The notes under the pieces are model-generated. The model was not told the origin of the DNA and ran no database searches. It saw only the letters and a list, made by a program, of their open reading frames with translations. Both the position numbers and the translations under genes were made by a program. A stretch of 64,000 bases of DNA. Origin: Corynebacterium accolens (GTDB lineage: Bacteria > Actinomycetota > Actinomycetes > Mycobacteriales > Mycobacteriaceae). The stretch is from assembly GCF_023520795.1 (NCBI RefSeq), contig NZ_CP046605.1:1054001-1118000 (forward strand). The letters run 5' to 3'. Below, one piece after another: positions 60,849 to 64,000 of this stretch (position 1 is its first letter; the number at the start of each line of letters is the position of its first letter).

Positions 60849-61391
60849 TTAATTATCTGCCGAATCTTTAAGCTCGGGGTGTTTTTCAAGGTACGCAGCA
60901 TATTCCTCTTTGCTTAAGAGGATCTGCTGCCCGTCGCGGTGCACGATGACGACCTTGTCATCGGCTGCCTCGCGGCCCTGGGTGAGGGCATCGGGAATGC
61001 GTCCGCGGGATGCTTGTGCCAAGCGGGGCAGCGAGTTGAAGGTTACGCCAGGTAGGTTATGCTTCGCACCATTTTTAGTCTGTGCGAAGGCCCGGGCGCG
61101 CTGGAACCCAATCCCGGCGAAGTCATCCCACGCAATGGAGACGTTCTTGCGGAATGCATAGGAAATGGAGATGCCCTTCTCAGAGACCCTCGTGCGGGCC
61201 TTGAGGACCCACCATAGGCCGATGACGGGGATAATGAGCAGCCATCCCAGGTATTTGGGCGCCCAGCCGATGCTCAACAAGGCGATCGTGGACAGAATTA
61301 AAATGCCCAAGATGTGGTCGCGGGAAGGGGTGAAGACCTCTGCCTGGGAGGTGGACTGACGAGGTTGTTTGTCCTGTGCTGGTGGGGTCAT
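60849..61391 (-). CDS. PH-domain membrane protein (CFP-6-like)
   Basis: 180 residues. Hydrophilic N-terminus, two membrane helices (about 27-45, 48-64), then a bacterial PH domain (RVSEKGISISYAFRKNVSIAWDDFAGIGF). Ortholog-like proteins (Rv3004/cfp6 in M. tuberculosis) lie next to the ilv genes. Function unknown. Start 8 bases after TAGGCT. It ends 56 bases before ilvD. Confidence 0.8.
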   Translation of the reverse strand: MTPPAQDKQPRQSTSQAEVFTPSRDHILGILILSTIALLSIGWAPKYLGWLLIIPVIGLWWVLKARTRVSEKGISISYAFRKNVSIAWDDFAGIGFQRARAFAQTKNGAKHNLPGVTFNSLPRLAQASRGRIPDALTQGREAADDKVVIVHRDGQQILLSKEEYAAYLEKHPELKDSADN

Positions 61392-61399
61392 AATCAGCC

Positions 61400-61405
61400 A
61401 GCCTA
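61400..61405 (-). promoter_or_regulatory. Candidate -10 box of leaderless PH-domain gene
   Basis: TAGGCT, 8 bases before ATG 61391. Confidence 0.4.
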
Positions 61406-61456
61406 ATTGACCATGCGGTGGGGAAGCGAACCATTTTTCCGCCGCGTTTCAACATG

Positions 61457-61472
61457 TGGGAAAGTTTTCCCA
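61457..61472. promoter_or_regulatory. 16-bp palindrome upstream of ilvB promoter
   Basis: TGGGAAA-GT-TTTCCCA has perfect 7-bp arms and lies about 35-50 bases before the expected ilvB start, the place of an activator or repressor site. Binding protein unknown. Confidence 0.5.
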
Positions 61473-61494
61473 AAAGGGGGTAACCGCTTCCAGA

Positions 61495-61500
61495 TATAAT
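61495..61500 (+). promoter_or_regulatory. -10 box of ilvBN
   Basis: Perfect TATAAT; transcription near 61507 would give a leader of about 190 bases holding the leader peptide and attenuator. Confidence 0.7.
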
Positions 61501-61523
61501 TCTATCGGTATATAGTTGGAAAT

Positions 61524-61565
61524 ATGATCATTATTCGACTTCAGGTGGTGCGAGCGCGGCGGTGA
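61524..61565 (+). CDS. ilvBN leader peptide
   Basis: ATG to TGA encodes MIIIRLQVVRARR, 13 residues of which six are Ile, Leu or Val, followed by a terminator-type hairpin. It resembles the known C. glutamicum ilvB leader peptide in position and pattern. Ribosome stalling on these codons when branched-chain amino acids are short should favour readthrough. Confidence 0.85.
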   Translation: MIIIRLQVVRARR

Positions 61566-61595
61566 CCGCGGCGTTTCCTGAACGTCGACGCTTTC

Positions 61596-61632
61596 GCCCC
61601 CGCAGACCACCGGCCCGCGGGGGCTTTAGTTG
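61596..61632 (+). terminator. ilvBN attenuator
   Basis: GCCCCCGC (61596-61603) pairs with GCGGGGGC (61617-61624), followed by TTTAGTTGT. It lies between leader peptide and ilvB; a competing upstream hairpin CGCGG-CGGTGA-CCGCG (near 61556-61571) overlaps the leader stop codon. Confidence 0.8.
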
Positions 61633-61696
61633 TAACTAGGGCGTTTCCCTCGATGATCAATTTCCCCGACAGACCAACCCAAGGAGCACATACACC

Positions 61697-63547
61697 GTGG
61701 TAACGACATCCTCGCCCACGCCCGCTTCCGCGGCCGCTGCGACTTCTGCTGCGCCCACGGAGCGAATGAGTGGGGCTCATGCTATTGTCCGCACGCTGGA
61801 AGATCTGGGCACCGATCTCGTATTCGGTATTCCAGGCGGTGCCGTGCTTCCGCTCTACGATGCACTGCATGGTTCAACCAAGCTGCGCCATGTGCTAACC
61901 CGCCATGAACAAGGCGCCGGCCACGCCGCCGAGGGTTATGCGCAGGCCTCCGGAAAGGTGGGCGTGTGCATCGCTACCTCCGGTCCTGGTGCGACCAACC
62001 TGGTTACCGCGCTTGCCGATGCCAACCTGGACTCCGTTCCCATCGTCGCCATCACCGGCCAAGTGGGCAGCAACCTTTTGGGCACCGATGCCTTCCAAGA
62101 GGCCGATATCCGCGGTGTCACCATGCCGATTACCAAGCACAACTACATCGTGACGGATCCCGCAGAGATCCCTTCCGCTATTTCGGCCGCCTTCCACTTG
62201 GCTTCTACCGGCCGCCCCGGTCCGGTGCTCGTGGATATCCCGAAGGACGTGCAAAACGGCTTTTTGGATTACCATTTCCCGGAAACGCTTGACCTGCAAG
62301 GCTACAAGCCGGTTACCAAGCCGCACCACCGGCAGGTGGCCCAGGCCGTGGAATTGATGGCGCATGCGGAAAAGCCCGTGCTCTACGTCGGCGGCGGAGT
62401 CATGAAAGCCAACGCCTCCCAGGAGCTGCTGGAGTTTGCAGAGCTGACGAATATCCCCGTGGTTACCACCTTGATGGCCCTGGGCTCCTTTCCAGACTCC
62501 CACCCGCTGCATCTGGGAATGCCGGGCATGCACGGCACCGTCCCAGCCGTCGCGGCGATGCAGCGCGCCGACCTCATCATCGCCATTGGTGCCCGCTTCG
62601 ATGACCGCGTGACCGGCGATACCTCCACTTTCGCACCCAATGCGAAGGTCATCCACGCCGATATTGACCCCGCTGAGATTGGCAAGATCCGCGAGGTTAC
62701 GGTCCCCATCGTCGGTGATGCGCAAAAGTGCTTGACCGCTCTTAGCAAGGAGTACCGCAAGAAGGACGTGCAGCCTGCCGCCGATGTGAAACAGTGGCAC
62801 GATTACCTGCGCGGCATGCAGGAGCGTTTCCCGCGCGGTTACGAGCCCACCGATGATGGCCTGCTGAACCCGCAGTTCGTCTTGGAAAAGCTCAGCGAAA
62901 CTGTAGGGCCGGAAGCTATCTACTGTGCGGGCGTGGGACAGCACCAGATGTGGTCCGCGCAGTTCTTGGACTTTGAGCACCCGCGTTCCTGGATCAACTC
63001 CGGTGGCGCCGGAACCATGGGCTACGCCGTTCCCGCTGCCTTGGGTGCAAAGGCGGCGCGCCCAGATAAAGAAGTCTGGGCCATCGACGGCGATGGCTGC
63101 TTCCAAATGACCAATCAGGAACTTACCACCGCAGCCTTGGAGGGCTTCCCGTTTAAGGTTGCCGTCATCAATAACGGCAACCTGGGAATGGTCCGGCAGT
63201 GGCAGACGCTGTTTTATGATCGGCACTATTCGCACACCAAGCTGCGCGAAGAAAACGCCTTCACCCCGGACTTCGTCCGCTTGGCCGAGGCTCTTGGCTG
63301 CGAAGCTATCCGGGTCACGTGCGAAGAGGATGTCGTTCCGGCCATTAAGCGCGCACAGGAAATTAACGATAAGCCAGTTGTCATTGACTTCATCGTCGGC
63401 CAAGACGCGCAAGTCTGGCCCATGATCGGCGGCGGTGCCTCCAATGAGGAAATCCAGTACGCCCGCGGCCTGCGCCCGCTTTTTGATGAAGCTGAATCCG
63501 CCGCGGAGACCCCGGCTGAGATCGACGAAACCATCCAGGAGGCATAA
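61697..63547 (+). CDS. ilvB: Acetohydroxyacid synthase large subunit
   Basis: Condenses pyruvate with pyruvate or 2-oxobutyrate using TPP, FAD and Mg. 616 residues; catalytic E71 in [24 protein letters not shown] near 130, [10 protein letters not shown] near 296, and TPP-binding [12 protein letters not shown]...INN near 460-490. The first 22 residues are Ala/Ser/Thr-rich. GTG start with AAGGAG ten bases upstream. ilvN follows 3 bases after. Confidence 0.97.
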   Translation: MVTTSSPTPASAAAATSAAPTERMSGAHAIVRTLEDLGTDLVFGIPGGAVLPLYDALHGSTKLRHVLTRHEQGAGHAAEGYAQASGKVGVCIATSGPGATNLVTALADANLDSVPIVAITGQVGSNLLGTDAFQEADIRGVTMPITKHNYIVTDPAEIPSAISAAFHLASTGRPGPVLVDIPKDVQNGFLDYHFPETLDLQGYKPVTKPHHRQVAQAVELMAHAEKPVLYVGGGVMKANASQELLEFAELTNIPVVTTLMALGSFPDSHPLHLGMPGMHGTVPAVAAMQRADLIIAIGARFDDRVTGDTSTFAPNAKVIHADIDPAEIGKIREVTVPIVGDAQKCLTALSKEYRKKDVQPAADVKQWHDYLRGMQERFPRGYEPTDDGLLNPQFVLEKLSETVGPEAIYCAGVGQHQMWSAQFLDFEHPRSWINSGGAGTMGYAVPAALGAKAARPDKEVWAIDGDGCFQMTNQELTTAALEGFPFKVAVINNGNLGMVRQWQTLFYDRHYSHTKLREENAFTPDFVRLAEALGCEAIRVTCEEDVVPAIKRAQEINDKPVVIDFIVGQDAQVWPMIGGGASNEEIQYARGLRPLFDEAESAAETPAEIDETIQEA

Positions 63548-63550
63548 ACC

Positions 63551-64000
63551 ATGACGTACAACGAGGTAACTCGCCATACCTTATCGGTATTAGTCGAGGA
63601 TGTAGAAAGCATCATCGCCCGCGTGGTGGGAATGTTCAGCCGCCGTGGCTACAGCCTGGTGTCCTTGGTCTCCGCACACACGGAAACCCCAGGGATTAAC
63701 CGCCTGACCATCGTCGTGGATGCCTCTGAGGTCATTATTGAGCAGGTCACCAAACAGCTCAATAAGCTCATTCCGGTTATCAAGGTCGTGGAACTCAAGG
63801 AAGATTCCACCGTCGCCCGCGCCATCATGTTGGTAAAGGTGGCGGCTGATAATTCCAACCGCGCGCAGGTGGTGGATGCGGTAAATATCTTCCGCGCCCG
63901 CGTGGTGGACGTGGCAAAGGAATCGGTCATCGTGGAGGCTACCGGTACGCCGGGCAAGCTCGCGGCGCTACTTGAAGTGCTCGAGCCCTTCGGTATTCGC
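63551..64000 (+). CDS. ilvN: Acetohydroxyacid synthase small subunit, N-terminal part
   Basis: Regulatory subunit that binds valine. The first 150 residues are in the window; the gene runs off the end. The ACT domain TLSVLVEDVESIIARVVGMFSRRGY (key GMFSRRGYSL) with the following HTETPGINRLTIVVDA is diagnostic, and the C-terminal domain begins in view. Usual length is about 170. Confidence 0.95.
   Translation, partial: MTYNEVTRHTLSVLVEDVESIIARVVGMFSRRGYSLVSLVSAHTETPGINRLTIVVDASEVIIEQVTKQLNKLIPVIKVVELKEDSTVARAIMLVKVAADNSNRAQVVDAVNIFRARVVDVAKESVIVEATGTPGKLAALLEVLEPFGIR

Noticed and set aside
61895-63577. 560-codon minus-strand frame opposite ilvB
   Set aside because: Shadow of ilvB; nothing recognisable.

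Overview
The window is a stretch of a Corynebacterium-type chromosome (high-GC actinobacterium). The evidence is the gene content and order: narK and molybdenum cofactor genes, rho-prfA-prmC-sua5-wecA, a full F1Fo ATP synthase operon, nucS, etfBA, a cysteine desulfurase, mnmA, ligA, gatCA/pfkA/gatB, lysE/lysG, ilvD and ilvBN. NucS in place of MutSL, PH-domain protein next to ilv, GT87 mannosyltransferase and very many leaderless starts also fit. I see no plasmid, prophage, insertion sequence, CRISPR array, rRNA or tRNA. The species cannot be fixed from the sequence alone.

Layout. 1-6.4 kb: end of narK, then mog on the plus strand facing a minus-strand run moaA-moeA-moaC-mobA (molybdenum cofactor for nitrate reductase), and an acyl-CoA ligase. 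6.4-12.9 kb: rho with a long leader, prfA/prmC (termination factor and its methylase), tRNA threonylcarbamoylation (sua5), wecA and atpI. 13.4-20.5 kb: atpBEFHAGDC closed by a strong hairpin. 20.7-29.1 kb: tightly packed housekeeping genes (DUF2550, nucS, small zinc-type protein, thiamine-binding protein, thioredoxin-like co-chaperone, ABC ATPase, Nudix hydrolase, THUMP-like methyltransferase, etfB, etfA, cysteine desulfurase).

29.1-37.6 kb is the most variable part: a frameshifted HNH nuclease gene, a secreted GH25 lysozyme, a spermidine-synthase-like gene, mnmA plus a MetE-like gene, an ATPase preceded by a two-copy 27-bp-period repeat, and a three-gene operon (HTH regulator, serine hydrolase, small membrane protein) behind a 34-bp perfect palindrome. 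37.6-50 kb: exonuclease/ligA, ACT protein, gatCA, a META-type secreted protein, an MFS exporter, pfkA, a bile-acid-symporter-type transporter, a protein of unknown function and gatB. 50-58.9 kb: alcohol dehydrogenase, YkvI-type transporter, lysE/lysG, glutathionyl-hydroquinone-reductase-like protein, DoxX, a membrane protein gene with an in-frame stop next to a winged-helix regulator, and a GT87 glycosyltransferase. 58.9-64 kb: ilvD, PH-domain protein, and the attenuator-controlled ilvB-ilvN, which runs off the end.

The region is mostly core metabolism. About twenty genes carry a TANANT-like -10 box 6-8 bases before the start codon, so leaderless transcription is the rule here and was used to choose starts. 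I found no clear novel multi-gene system; the best candidates for new biology are the palindrome-controlled HTH/hydrolase operon, the repeat-preceded ATPase, and the stop-interrupted membrane gene with its regulator.
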